From positions 14,689-78,688 of the forward strand of contig NZ_BAAACZ010000028.1 of assembly GCF_039521975.1 (NCBI RefSeq): DNA of 64,000 nucleotides. Direction: 5' to 3'. Position numbers and translations under genes: made by a program. Positions within the stretch are counted from its first letter, which is position 1. Each line of letters starts with the position of its first letter. The notes below the pieces were generated by a model that made no database searches, was not told the DNA's origin, and saw only the letters and a program-made list of their open reading frames with translations. This stretch comes from Alkalibacillus silvisoli. GTDB taxonomy: Bacteria; Bacillota; Bacilli; Bacillales; Alkalibacillaceae. Shown piece by piece: positions 43,011-52,766 of the stretch.

Positions 43011-45219
43011 GCCAAATACAGAAGAGGTTAAAGAAAAGAAGCTTTATCGTGAGATGGGATTAACAGATGAAGAGTTTAAGTTAATTGAACGAATTTTGTC
43101 GCGTTTGCCAAACTATACTGAAACAGGAATTTTCTCTGTTATGTGGAGTGAGCATTGTAGTTATAAAAAGTCTCGCCCACTATTAAAGAAATTCCCGACA
43201 ACAGGTCATCACATCTTACAAGGTCCTGGTGAAGGGGCGGGTGTTGTTGATATTGGGGATGGGCAAGCAGCTGTATTTAAAATCGAAAGTCACAACCATC
43301 CGTCTGCAATTGAGCCGCATCAGGGTGCTGCAACAGGTGTCGGTGGAATTATACGTGACGTATTTTCGATGGGAGCTCGTCCTATAGCGTTATTAAACTC
43401 TCTTCGTTTCGGTGAGCTTGATCAGCCTCGCACGCAGTATTTGTTTGAAGAAGTCGTGGCTGGTATTGCTGGTTATGGGAATTGTGTCGGTGTTCCAACA
43501 GTTGGCGGTGAGATTCAATTTGATGATTGTTATAAAGGTAACCCACTTGTAAATGCGATGTGCGTTGGATTAATCGACCATGACAACCTACAAGTCGGGC
43601 AAGCAAAGGGTATTGGTAATACGGTTATGTATATTGGATCTAAAACAGGGCGTGACGGAATCCATGGTGCTACTTTTGCCTCTGAAGAATTAACAGATGA
43701 TTCAAAGGAAGACCGTCCAGCAGTTCAAGTTGGCGATCCGTTTATGGAAAAACTGTTAATAGAAGCTTGTTTAGAGTTAGTCCAATCAGATGCATTAGTT
43801 GGGATACAAGATATGGGTGCTGCAGGCTTAACGTCATCGGCGAGTGAAATGGCAAGTAAAGCAGGTACTGGAATTGAAATGAATTTAGATCTAATTCCGC
43901 AACGTGAACAAGACATGACGCCATATGAAATGATGCTATCAGAATCGCAAGAGCGTATGCTTGTAGTCATCGAAAAAGGTCACGAACAAGAAATTAAAGA
44001 TATTGTCTCAAAATATGGCATTGAAGCGGTTGAAGTTGGAACGGTAACCGATGATCAAAGGCTTCGTTTAACTTTTAAAGGTGAAATTGTAGCTGATATG
44101 CCAGTAGATGCTCTAGCAGAAGATGCACCAGTCTATCATTTACCGTCTAAAGAACCAGAAGCTTTTAAACGTAATCAGTCTATCAACCTAGAACTTTCAG
44201 AGGTAGAGGATGCTAATGAGTTATTAGTAAATCTATTGAAAGCACCTACGATTGCAAGTAAAGAATGGGTGTATGATCAATACGATTATATGGTCCAAAC
44301 GAATACAGTTATCGCGCCAGGATCAGATGCAGCGGTCATTCGCATTAAAGGGACAAATAAAGCGCTAGCGATGACGACAGACTGTAATTCCCGTTATTTA
44401 CAGTTAGACCCTAAAACGGGTGGTGAAATTGCAGTTGCTGAAGCGGCTCGCAATATCATTTGTTCAGGTGCAGAGCCACTAGCGTTAACCGACTGCTTGA
44501 ACTTTGGTAATCCGGAAAAAGAAGAAAACTTTTGGATGATGGAAAAAGCGACAGATGGAATGGCAGGAGCGGCCGGTCAATTAAGTACTCCGGTAATCAG
44601 TGGAAACGTATCACTTTATAACGAAACAAATGGTATAAGTGTTTATCCAACCCCTGTTGTTGGGATGGTTGGTTTGATTCATGATGTTGAACATATTACG
44701 AAGCAGCAAGTTCAGCATGCAGGTGATTTAGTTTATGTTATTGGTGAAACGTCACTTGATTTAGGTGGAAGTGAAGTTCAAAAGCAATTATACGGAAAAT
44801 ATGAAGGTGCAGCACCGAAGATTGATCTACAAGTGGAAAAACAGCGTCAAGAACAGCTATTAAACGCGATTCAACAAGGTGCTATCCAATCAGCACACGA
44901 TGTTTCAGAGGGTGGTTTAGCTGTTGCATTTGCAGAAAAAGTGATGGGCACTTCTTACGGTTTAAATGTAGCGTTACAAGGTGAGCATTTACTAGAGTTG
45001 TTTAGCGAAACGCAATCGCGTTTTATCGTAACAGTTGCGAAGGAGAACCAAGGATACTTTGAGGAGAATGTGTCTGATTTTCAATTTGTAGGTGAAGTGA
45101 CTAATGATTCAGAGTTAAACATTAACTGGAATGAACAAAGCGTGATCAATCAAAACGTCGATTCATTAACAGACCACTGGAAAGGAGCTATTCCATGCTT
45201 GATGAAATCAAAGGGCTAA
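42994..45219 (+). CDS. purL: FGAM synthase large subunit PurL
   Basis: 741 residues, the small PurL type. ATP-dependent step from FGAR to FGAM. Contains WSEHCSYKKSRPLLKKFPT, the duplicated AIRS-like domains (KIESHNHPSAIEPHQGAATG in the first half) and SAHDVSEGGLAVAFAE near the end. Overlaps purF by 25 bases. Confidence 0.97.
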   Translation: MSLLLEPNTEEVKEKKLYREMGLTDEEFKLIERILSRLPNYTETGIFSVMWSEHCSYKKSRPLLKKFPTTGHHILQGPGEGAGVVDIGDGQAAVFKIESHNHPSAIEPHQGAATGVGGIIRDVFSMGARPIALLNSLRFGELDQPRTQYLFEEVVAGIAGYGNCVGVPTVGGEIQFDDCYKGNPLVNAMCVGLIDHDNLQVGQAKGIGNTVMYIGSKTGRDGIHGATFASEELTDDSKEDRPAVQVGDPFMEKLLIEACLELVQSDALVGIQDMGAAGLTSSASEMASKAGTGIEMNLDLIPQREQDMTPYEMMLSESQERMLVVIEKGHEQEIKDIVSKYGIEAVEVGTVTDDQRLRLTFKGEIVADMPVDALAEDAPVYHLPSKEPEAFKRNQSINLELSEVEDANELLVNLLKAPTIASKEWVYDQYDYMVQTNTVIAPGSDAAVIRIKGTNKALAMTTDCNSRYLQLDPKTGGEIAVAEAARNIICSGAEPLALTDCLNFGNPEKEENFWMMEKATDGMAGAAGQLSTPVISGNVSLYNETNGISVYPTPVVGMVGLIHDVEHITKQQVQHAGDLVYVIGETSLDLGGSEVQKQLYGKYEGAAPKIDLQVEKQRQEQLLNAIQQGAIQSAHDVSEGGLAVAFAEKVMGTSYGLNVALQGEHLLELFSETQSRFIVTVAKENQGYFEENVSDFQFVGEVTNDSELNINWNEQSVINQNVDSLTDHWKGAIPCLMKSKG

Positions 45220-46646
45220 ACGAAGAGTGCGGAATTTTTGGTGTTTATAATCATATTCAAGCGGCTCACATGACTTACTACGGTCTTCATAGCTTACAAC
45301 ACCGTGGTCAAGAAGGGGCAGGAATCGTCGTTTCTAACGGTCAAACATTAGAGCAATCAAAGGGTCATGGGTTAGTGACAGAGGTGTTTGATGAAGAGCG
45401 TTTAGTCAAGTTACAAGGCCACAGTGCAATCGGTCATGTTAGGTATTCGACAGCCGGGGAAAAGTCATATGAAAATATTCAGCCTCTACTGTTTCATTCT
45501 CACACCGGTTCATTATCTGTTGCACATAATGGCAATTTAGTTAATGCGACAAAATTGAGGTCTGAACTAGAAGATGAGGGAAGCATTTTTCAAACGACGT
45601 CTGATACAGAAGTCATTGCACACTTAATTCGAAAAGGTGGAAAGAGGCCACCACATGAGCGAATTAAAGCCTCACTAAAACAACTTGAAGGCGCCTTTGC
45701 AATTGTTATGCTACTAGAAGATCAATTAATTGCGGCATTAGACCCTAGAGGCATGCGCCCGCTTTCTTTAGGTAAAGTGGGTGAGTCATATGTAGTCGCA
45801 TCAGAAACGTGCGCTTTTGATGTTGTTGGTGCAGAATACATCCGTGAAGTTCTTCCTGGTGAGTATTTAGTCATTGATGAAGATGGCTTACATTCAAGTA
45901 CATTTACAGACAAACAGGATCGCTCGATTTGCACGATGGAATACGTTTATTTTGCAAGGCCAGACAGTCAAGTTGATGGCGATAACATTCATAGTACGAG
46001 AAAGCGACTTGGAAAGAAGTTAGCAGAAATAGCCCCTGTTGAAGCGGATGTTATAACAGGTGTACCGGATTCTAGCATTTCTGCAGCTATTGGTTATGCC
46101 GAACAGGCGAATATACCTTATGAACTTGGATTAATTAAAAACCGTTACGTCGGTCGTACGTTTATTCAGCCATCGCAGGAAATGCGTGAGCGTGGTGTGA
46201 GGATGAAGTTATCACCTGTACGTAAGATTGTAGAAGGAAAACGTGTCGTTATGGTTGATGACTCAATCGTTCGTGGAACAACTTCAAGAAGAATCGTATC
46301 CATGCTTAAAGAGGCTGGAGCGAAAGAGGTACATGTCAGAATTAGCTCTCCACCGATTAAGCATCCATGTTTTTATGGAATTGATACCTCAACGTCATCG
46401 GAGTTAATCGCGGCGAATTATTCTATTGAAGAGATTCGAGAAGAGATCGGTGCTGATTCGTTAAGCTTTTTACCAACTAGTGAAATGGTTGAGGCGATTG
46501 GTCGAGATGACTCTAGTCCGAATTGTGGTCATTGTTTAGCGTGTTTCACAGGAAACTATCCAACAGACATTTATGACAATTCAGTGTTACCACATGAAAA
46601 AGACCAGTTAGTCAAAGAAGTCGTTAAACAAGGGGCGAATTACTAA
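45195..46646 (+). CDS. purF: Amidophosphoribosyltransferase PurF
   Basis: 483 residues. First committed step: PRPP plus glutamine to phosphoribosylamine. An 11-residue propeptide (MLDEIKGLNEE) precedes Cys 12, the N-terminal nucleophile after cleavage, as in B. subtilis. The PRPP motif is RVVMVDDSIVRGTTSRR. Cysteines for the oxygen-sensitive 4Fe-4S cluster are visible (CTMEYVYFARPDS, HPCFYG and CGHCLACF). Confidence 0.97.
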   Translation: MLDEIKGLNEECGIFGVYNHIQAAHMTYYGLHSLQHRGQEGAGIVVSNGQTLEQSKGHGLVTEVFDEERLVKLQGHSAIGHVRYSTAGEKSYENIQPLLFHSHTGSLSVAHNGNLVNATKLRSELEDEGSIFQTTSDTEVIAHLIRKGGKRPPHERIKASLKQLEGAFAIVMLLEDQLIAALDPRGMRPLSLGKVGESYVVASETCAFDVVGAEYIREVLPGEYLVIDEDGLHSSTFTDKQDRSICTMEYVYFARPDSQVDGDNIHSTRKRLGKKLAEIAPVEADVITGVPDSSISAAIGYAEQANIPYELGLIKNRYVGRTFIQPSQEMRERGVRMKLSPVRKIVEGKRVVMVDDSIVRGTTSRRIVSMLKEAGAKEVHVRISSPPIKHPCFYGIDTSTSSELIAANYSIEEIREEIGADSLSFLPTSEMVEAIGRDDSSPNCGHCLACFTGNYPTDIYDNSVLPHEKDQLVKEVVKQGANY

Positions 46647-47683
46647 TGTCAGAAGCATACCGTCAAGCAGGGGTTAATATCGAAGCAGGCTATGAAGCTG
46701 TTAACAGAATGAAGTCGCATGTTAATAGAACTAAGCGAAAAGGTGCGATGGGTGCATTAGGCGGGTTTGGGGGCCTATTTGACTTATCACAGTTGAATTA
46801 CGAAGAGCCTGTATTAATTTCAGGTACTGACGGAGTTGGCACGAAGTTAAAGCTCGCCTTTATGACCGACAAGCACGATACAATTGGGGTGGATGCTGTA
46901 GCGATGTGTGTTAATGATATTGTCGCACAAGGTGCAGAGCCACTATACTTTTTAGATTATTTAGCATTGGGTGAATCTAACCCTTGGAAAATCGAACAAA
47001 TCGTCAAAGGAATTGCTGATGGTTGCGAACAATCAGGATGTGCTTTAATCGGCGGTGAAACAGCTGAAATGCCAGGGTTATATGAGCTAGAAGAGTATGA
47101 TGTAGCTGGGTTTGTCGTTGGTGCAGTTGAGAAAAGTAATCTAATTACAGGTGAGGGCATTGAATCAGGCGATGTATTAATTGGTTTACCATCAAGTGGG
47201 GTGCATAGTAACGGCTTTTCACTCGTAAGAAAAGTGTTAGAAGAACAAAATCTGGATCTAAACGCAGTCTATCCACCGTTCACGTCACCACTGAAAGATG
47301 TCTTACTTACACCAACAAGGATTTATGTCAAGCAAATTTTAGCTTTAATACAACATATCAATGTGAAAGGTGTCGCTCATATTACAGGTGGTGGCTTCGA
47401 TGAAAATATTCCTCGTATGTTACCAGAGCGTTTAGGGGCAACGATTGATTTAACATCATTTAAGAAGCCTGATATTTTTACATTCATTGAAGAACATTGT
47501 AACGTTACCCCACGAGAAATGTACAACATTTTTAATATGGGAATTGGAATGATCGTAGCTATTAACAGACACGATGTTGAAGAAGCATTGCTACGAGTAA
47601 AAGAGTTAGGTGAAGAAGCTTACGTCATTGGCTCAGTAAATGAGACGGGTGAGCTGTCACTAACTGGGGAGGCAGGGCCATGA
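46646..47683 (+). CDS. purM: AIR synthetase PurM
   Basis: 345 residues. ATP-dependent ring closure of FGAM to AIR. Contains ISGTDGVGTKLKLAF, GGETAEMPGLYE and HITGGGFDENIPRML. Start overlaps the last base of purF; stop overlaps purN by 4 bases. Confidence 0.97.
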   Translation: MSEAYRQAGVNIEAGYEAVNRMKSHVNRTKRKGAMGALGGFGGLFDLSQLNYEEPVLISGTDGVGTKLKLAFMTDKHDTIGVDAVAMCVNDIVAQGAEPLYFLDYLALGESNPWKIEQIVKGIADGCEQSGCALIGGETAEMPGLYELEEYDVAGFVVGAVEKSNLITGEGIESGDVLIGLPSSGVHSNGFSLVRKVLEEQNLDLNAVYPPFTSPLKDVLLTPTRIYVKQILALIQHINVKGVAHITGGGFDENIPRMLPERLGATIDLTSFKKPDIFTFIEEHCNVTPREMYNIFNMGIGMIVAINRHDVEEALLRVKELGEEAYVIGSVNETGELSLTGEAGP

Positions 47684-48255
47684 AAAAACTTGCCGTATTA
47701 GCATCGGGTAGTGGGTCAAACTTTGAAGCGGTCGTTAATAAGTCAACAGATGCGTATGAAGTTGTTTTACTGATTACAGACCGCGATGATGCTTATGCAT
47801 TACAACGAGCTGAAAATTTAGGTGTTCCTTCAAAAAGTATTTTGCCGAAAAACTTTGAAAACAAATCAGCATATGAACAAGAGGTGTTGGACTTAATTCA
47901 CTCATATGATGTTGATTGGGTTGCGCTAGCTGGCTACATGCGTATTGTTGGACCCACGCTTTTAAAGCCTTATGAAGGTCGAATTATAAATGTCCATCCG
48001 TCGTTGCTGCCGAAGTTCCCTGGTAAAGATGCAATTGCTCAAGCGTTAGAAGTTGAAGTTGGGAAAACGGGTGTTACCGTTCATTACATTGATGAAGGAA
48101 TTGATACCGGTCCAATTATCTCTCAAGAAGCTGTTGAAGTTACCAAGCAAGATACATATGAAACGTTGCAGCAGAAAATTAGGCAAGTCGAACATGAACT
48201 TTTACCCAAGACTCTAACGAAAGTCATACGAGAGGATGAGCTAATTGGAAAATAA
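47680..48255 (+). CDS. purN: GAR transformylase PurN
   Basis: 191 residues. Transfers a formyl group from 10-formyl-tetrahydrofolate to GAR; the FolD-like protein encoded at the end of this operon could supply that cofactor. The N-terminal VLASGSGSNFEAVV loop and catalytic INVHPSLLPKFPGKDA segment with Asn and His are intact. Overlaps purH by 11 bases. Confidence 0.97.
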   Translation: MKKLAVLASGSGSNFEAVVNKSTDAYEVVLLITDRDDAYALQRAENLGVPSKSILPKNFENKSAYEQEVLDLIHSYDVDWVALAGYMRIVGPTLLKPYEGRIINVHPSLLPKFPGKDAIAQALEVEVGKTGVTVHYIDEGIDTGPIISQEAVEVTKQDTYETLQQKIRQVEHELLPKTLTKVIREDELIGK

Positions 48256-49777
48256 ACGAGCATTAATTAGTGTTTCCGATAAATCAGGCATTGTTGATTT
48301 TGCTAAACAGTTAACAGAGTTAGGCTTTGATATTATTTCTACCGGTGGGACGAAAAAAGCTTTAGAAGAAGCTGGTTTTAACGTGATTAGTATTTCTGAG
48401 ATCACGCATTTCCCAGAAATAATGGACGGTCGTGTGAAGACGTTACATCCGAATGTTCACGCTGGTCTATTAGCTAAACGTCGTGATGACAACCATATGA
48501 CAGCATTGAAGGACCAAGCGATAGAGGCGATTGACTTAGTTGTCGTTAACCTATATCCATTTAAAGAAACGATAGCAAAAGAAGATGTAACGTTTGAAGA
48601 AGCTATTGAGAATATCGATATCGGTGGTCCGGCTATGCTACGCGCAGCAGCTAAAAACCATCAAGACGTGAGTGTTGTTGTCGACCCAGCTGATTATGGA
48701 CTTGTAGTCAAACATTTAAGCGATTTTAGTTGTTTAGAAGATTTGAACCGTAAACTAGCAGCTAAAGTTTACAGGCATACAGCTCAGTATGATGCGCTTG
48801 TGGCTGATTATTTAACCAATGAAGCAAAAGAGCAGTTCCCTGAAACGAAGACCGTGACATACGAACGTCAACAAACGTTACGCTACGGTGAAAACCCTCA
48901 CCAATCAGCAGCTTTTTATAAACACCCGTTTGCAGATGCTTCATCATTAGTTCATGCGAATCAATTACATGGAAAAGAGCTTTCTTACAACAACATTCAA
49001 GATGCTGATAGTGCTTTAGCAATTGTTAAGGAGTTTGAAGAACCAGCAGCTGTTGCAGTTAAGCACACTAACCCTTGTGGTGTCGGAATCGGCCAAACGT
49101 TAAAAGAAGCATACGGGAGTGCATATGATGCAGATCCAGTTTCGATATTCGGTGGAATCGTTGCGTTTAATCGAGAAGTTTGCGAAGGCGTAGCACATGA
49201 CTTAAGTCAAATATTTTTAGAGGTTGTGATCGCACCAAGTTTTACCCAAGACGCACTCAAAGTGTTATCACAAAAGAAAAATATAAGACTCCTAGAAGTA
49301 CCTATTCATCAAGGAAAGCCTCAAGAGAAGTTAACCACCGTATCAGGCGGTATATTAATTCAAGATGAAGACAGATACTTTGAAAGTGAAATGCAGTACG
49401 ACACAGTAACAGACCGTCAACCGACTGATGAAGAGTGGACGAATATGAAGTTTGCTTGGAAAGTAATGAAGCATGTGAAGTCAAATGCGATTTTACTAGC
49501 TAGTGAAAAGCAAACGGTTGGTGTTGGTGCAGGTCAAATGAACCGAGTTGGCGCAGCGAAAATTGCGATTGAGCAAGCAGGTGAAAAAGCCAAAGGTGCT
49601 GTCATGGCTTCTGATGCGTTTTTCCCAATGGATGATACTGTAGAAACGGCACATCAAGCAGGCATAAAGGCCATTATTCAACCGGGCGGCTCTAAACGTG
49701 ATGAAGATTCAATTAAGAAATGTAATGAATATGGCATTGCAATGGTATTTACAGGTGTGCGTCACTTTAAACATTAA
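48245..49777 (+). CDS. purH: Bifunctional AICAR transformylase/IMP cyclohydrolase PurH
   Basis: 510 residues starting at TTG 48245. The N-terminal methylglyoxal-synthase-like domain closes the ring (STGGTKKALEEAGF, MDGRVKTLHP); the C-terminal part formylates AICAR (VKHTNPCGVGIG with the catalytic Lys-His). It completes IMP and uses formyl-tetrahydrofolate. A 120-base gap follows before purD. Confidence 0.97.
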   Translation: MENKRALISVSDKSGIVDFAKQLTELGFDIISTGGTKKALEEAGFNVISISEITHFPEIMDGRVKTLHPNVHAGLLAKRRDDNHMTALKDQAIEAIDLVVVNLYPFKETIAKEDVTFEEAIENIDIGGPAMLRAAAKNHQDVSVVVDPADYGLVVKHLSDFSCLEDLNRKLAAKVYRHTAQYDALVADYLTNEAKEQFPETKTVTYERQQTLRYGENPHQSAAFYKHPFADASSLVHANQLHGKELSYNNIQDADSALAIVKEFEEPAAVAVKHTNPCGVGIGQTLKEAYGSAYDADPVSIFGGIVAFNREVCEGVAHDLSQIFLEVVIAPSFTQDALKVLSQKKNIRLLEVPIHQGKPQEKLTTVSGGILIQDEDRYFESEMQYDTVTDRQPTDEEWTNMKFAWKVMKHVKSNAILLASEKQTVGVGAGQMNRVGAAKIAIEQAGEKAKGAVMASDAFFPMDDTVETAHQAGIKAIIQPGGSKRDEDSIKKCNEYGIAMVFTGVRHFKH

Positions 49778-49897
49778 GCATTTTCAGGTATTCGTCTGAT
49801 TATAGAATGAAATCATTGGATTACTTTAATTTTCGCAGGGGAAAATTTCAAAACTGCTGCATTAACAAACTTTAGTGATGAATAGAGGGGTGTCCTA

Positions 49898-51160
49898 ATG
49901 AAAGTGTTAGTGGTTGGACGCGGAGGCCGTGAGCACGTTTTAGCTTGGCAGTTAGAACAAAGTGAGCGTGTAGACCAAGTTATTGTCGCACCAGGGAATG
50001 ACGGGATGACGGATGTAGCACATGTTGAACCAATTGAAGAGCACCAACATGATCAATTAATCAATTATGCAAAATCAAGTCAAATTGACCTAACGATTAT
50101 TGGACCAGAAGCACCACTCATCGAAGGCATCGTCAATAAATTCGAACAAGAAGGCCTGAAAGTATTTGGACCGACAAAAGAAGCGGCCTTTATCGAAGGA
50201 AGTAAAGAATTTGCGAAATCTATTATGCAAGATTACAACATTCCAACAGCAAAACATAGAACGTTTGAAGACCCACAAGCAGCAAAAACGTATATCCAAC
50301 AGCAAGGAGCACCAATTGTTATTAAGGCAGATGGCTTAGCAGCTGGTAAAGGTGTTACTGTTGCAATGAATGTAATTGAAGCAGAGCAAGCGGTTGATTC
50401 TATGCTAGAAGATGCAAAGTTCGGTGAGGCTGGTAGTCGTGTCGTCATTGAGGAATTCCTTGAAGGTGAAGAATTCTCATTAATGGCATTCGTAAACGGC
50501 ACTAACGTATACCCAATGGTCATTTCACAAGACCATAAGAGAGCCTTCGATCAAGATCAAGGTCCAAACACAGGTGGAATGGGAGCATACTCACCCGTAC
50601 CTCAAATTAGCCAAGCGATTTATGAACAGGCAGTTGAGGAAATATTAAAGCCAACTGCTCAAGCTTTAGTTGACCATAATCGCTCATTTACAGGCATTTT
50701 ATACGCTGGTTTAATTGCAACATCTGAAGGCCCAAAAGTGATTGAGTTTAACGCACGGTTTGGTGACCCAGAGGCACAAGTTGTATTACCTCGATTACAA
50801 TCAGACCTAGCAGAAGTCATTGAAAGTGTGTTGGATAAAAGCCCAGTTGAATTAAGTTGGTCTCAAGATCAAGTGGTCGGTGTTGTATTAGCGTCCAGGG
50901 GTTACCCTGATTCATATGAAAAGGGTAAATTAATTAAAGGATTAGATAATCTAAGTCCCCAAGCTTTAACCTTTCATGGCGGAACAAAGAAAGTTAATGC
51001 TAGTTGGCAAACGAACGGCGGACGTGTGCTATTAGTTGGTGCAAAAGGAACAACGATTGCTCAAGCAAAAGAACGGGTTTATGAAGAGATGATGCTGTTA
51101 GATTCAGAAGATGTGTTTTACCGTAAAGATATCGCTAATAAAGCGTTACAAGTGTTATAA
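49898..51160 (+). CDS. purD: GAR synthetase PurD
   Basis: 420 residues, ATP-grasp ligase of phosphoribosylamine and glycine. VVGRGGREHVLAWQL start, IVIKADGLAAGKGVTVA nucleotide loop and GPNTGGMGAYSPVP signature are present. It is the last canonical gene of the B. subtilis pur operon. Confidence 0.97.
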   Translation: MKVLVVGRGGREHVLAWQLEQSERVDQVIVAPGNDGMTDVAHVEPIEEHQHDQLINYAKSSQIDLTIIGPEAPLIEGIVNKFEQEGLKVFGPTKEAAFIEGSKEFAKSIMQDYNIPTAKHRTFEDPQAAKTYIQQQGAPIVIKADGLAAGKGVTVAMNVIEAEQAVDSMLEDAKFGEAGSRVVIEEFLEGEEFSLMAFVNGTNVYPMVISQDHKRAFDQDQGPNTGGMGAYSPVPQISQAIYEQAVEEILKPTAQALVDHNRSFTGILYAGLIATSEGPKVIEFNARFGDPEAQVVLPRLQSDLAEVIESVLDKSPVELSWSQDQVVGVVLASRGYPDSYEKGKLIKGLDNLSPQALTFHGGTKKVNASWQTNGGRVLLVGAKGTTIAQAKERVYEEMMLLDSEDVFYRKDIANKALQVL

Positions 51161-51169
51161 CTGTTAAGG

Positions 51170-51235
51170 CATGTAGTAACTGACGACAAAATGGAAATAA
51201 CCATAAGGGAGCTACATGTTAGTCATGTCGGTCGT
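51170..51235 (+). promoter_or_regulatory. Possible structured leader before folD
   Basis: CATGTAG (51170) can pair with CTACATG (about 51212), and GACGAC (about 51181) with GTCGTC (about 51230). The two pairings interlock, so they would form a pseudoknot or exclude each other. This is suggestive only; I do not recognise a known riboswitch class. Confidence 0.25.
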
Positions 51236-51280
51236 CTGGGCAGGAGAATGTTTTCTCTTAAACTTTCAGGAGGTTTTAAC

Positions 51281-52144
51281 GTGAAAGAGCCATTGCTTTT
51301 AGACGGAAAAGAAGTATCAAAGTCGATTAAAGGACAATTAAAAGGAACAATCGATTCTTTAAGTAAGGAAGGGATAGTTCCTAAATTAGTGACCATTCTA
51401 GTAGGTGATAACCCGTCATCGCACACATATGTACAAATGAAGGCTAACGCTTGTGTGAGAATTGGAATGGATTCAAAACGGATCTTTTTACCGACAGAAA
51501 CGACGACTGAAGAGTTATTACAAACGATTAAGCAATTAAATGAAGATGAGACAGTGCACGGAATACTATTACAACACCCAGTCCCAAGTCATATCGATGA
51601 ACGACAAGCTTTTGATATGATTGCTTTAGAAAAAGATGTAGACGGTGTAACGAGTCACGGCTTTGGTTCAACAGCCTTTCAATTGAATGCTTACCCATGC
51701 TGTACACCAGCTGCGATCATGGAAATGATTGATTATTATAATCTGGAAATAGAAGGTAAACATGCGGTTGTAATTGGTCGTAGCCCGATTTTAGGTAAGC
51801 CGGTTTCGATGATGTTATTAAACCGGAATGCGACTGTGACAATTAGTCATTCAAGAACAGAAAATTTAGATCAGATCGTTAAACAAGCGGATATTGTTGT
51901 CGCAGCAGTAGGAAAACCTAAATTTGTTAAAGGTGAGTGGCTTAAAGAAGGAGCGCTCGTTCTGGATGCTGGTTACAATAAAGGAAATATAGGTGATTGT
52001 GATTATGATACATGTTATAATCAAGCAGGTGCGATCACACCAGTTCCAGGTGGTATTGGTCCAGTAACGATTGCCATGCTACTTCGAAACACAGTATTAG
52101 CGGCACAACAAAAAGCGGTACAACGAACAGTTAACCATTTTTAA
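51281..52144 (+). CDS. folD: Divergent FolD (methylene-THF dehydrogenase/cyclohydrolase)
   Basis: 287 residues from GTG 51281, 5 bases after AGGAGGTTTT. FolD converts 5,10-methylene-THF to 10-formyl-THF, which PurN and PurH consume. The catalytic Lys region (SHTYVQMKANACVRIGM), KDVDG and the nucleotide loop VVIGRSPILGKPVSMML are present. Two hallmarks differ: QHPVPSH replaces the usual QLPLPxH, and PCCTPAA replaces PCTPxG. So it is either a specialised paralog or a fast-evolving true FolD. B. subtilis folD is not next to pur; linkage here suggests co-regulation with purine demand. Confidence 0.85.
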   Translation: MKEPLLLDGKEVSKSIKGQLKGTIDSLSKEGIVPKLVTILVGDNPSSHTYVQMKANACVRIGMDSKRIFLPTETTTEELLQTIKQLNEDETVHGILLQHPVPSHIDERQAFDMIALEKDVDGVTSHGFGSTAFQLNAYPCCTPAAIMEMIDYYNLEIEGKHAVVIGRSPILGKPVSMMLLNRNATVTISHSRTENLDQIVKQADIVVAAVGKPKFVKGEWLKEGALVLDAGYNKGNIGDCDYDTCYNQAGAITPVPGGIGPVTIAMLLRNTVLAAQQKAVQRTVNHF

Positions 52145-52182
52145 AAACATGACTAAATTTGTAATAAAAAACGCAATATAGC

Positions 52183-52210
52183 TTGACATCAGTGCCATAG
52201 ATATTATAAT
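52183..52210 (+). promoter_or_regulatory. Promoter of rplM-rpsI, -10 inside an inverted repeat
   Basis: TTGACA at 52183-52188, 16-base spacer, TATAAT at 52205-52210. The -10 box sits in the loop of a 9-bp inverted repeat, TGCCATAGA (52193-52201) and TCTATGGCA (52215-52223), which is followed by TTTTAT and may terminate transcripts coming from folD. Confidence 0.75.
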
Positions 52211-52223
52211 ATATTCTATGGCA

Positions 52224-52275
52224 TTTTATCATTACCACGTAATAGCCCCGGAAAACTATTCGTGATGAGATAAAA
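52224..52275 (+). promoter_or_regulatory. L13 leader RNA
   Basis: TTTTATC (52224) pairs with GATAAAA (52269-52275), enclosing ACG/CGT and TAATAG/CTATT stems around CCCCGGAAAA. The size, position about 35 bases before rplM, and the conserved CCCCGGAAA loop fit the Firmicute L13 leader, where L13 is thought to control its own operon. Confidence 0.7.
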
Positions 52276-52310
52276 CGATATAACTACGGAAATTACAGGA
52301 GGGAAACGCA

Positions 52311-52748
52311 ATGCGCACAACATTTATGGCAAACGAAAACAACGTTGAGCGTAAATGGTATGTAGTGGATGCAGAAGGCCAAACTCTTGGTCGTCTAGCT
52401 ACTGAAGTTGCGACATTACTTCGTGGTAAGCATAAACCGAGCTACACACCGCATGTTGATACTGGTGACAATGTCATCATCATCAATGCTGAAAAAGTTG
52501 AATTAACTGGTAAGAAGTTAACTGATAAAATTTATTATCGCCATTCAAACTACCCAGGTGGCCTAAAAGAGCGTACAGCAGAAGAAATGCGTACGAATTA
52601 TCCAGAAAGAATGCTTGAACAAGCAGTTAAAGGTATGCTACCTAAAAATAAACTAGGTCGTAAAATGGGCAAAAAGCTACACGTATACCGTGGCGCTGAT
52701 CACAAGCATCATGCACAAAAACCAGAAGTTTATGAGCTTCGTGGATAA
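52311..52748 (+). CDS. rplM: 50S ribosomal protein L13
   Basis: 145 residues, as in B. subtilis. Early assembly protein. Starts MRTTFMANENNVERKWYVVD, with GDNVIIINAEKVELTGKKL in the middle. ACAGGAGGG precedes. Forms an operon with rpsI, 18 bases downstream. Confidence 0.98.
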   Translation: MRTTFMANENNVERKWYVVDAEGQTLGRLATEVATLLRGKHKPSYTPHVDTGDNVIIINAEKVELTGKKLTDKIYYRHSNYPGGLKERTAEEMRTNYPERMLEQAVKGMLPKNKLGRKMGKKLHVYRGADHKHHAQKPEVYELRG

Positions 52749-52766
52749 TTAAGGAGGGTAATCTAA

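Noticed and set aside
51161..51280. Tetrahydrofolate riboswitch before folD
   Set aside because: The pairings seen do not match the conserved sequence of the THF-I or THF-II classes as I know them; only a weak structured leader is reported.
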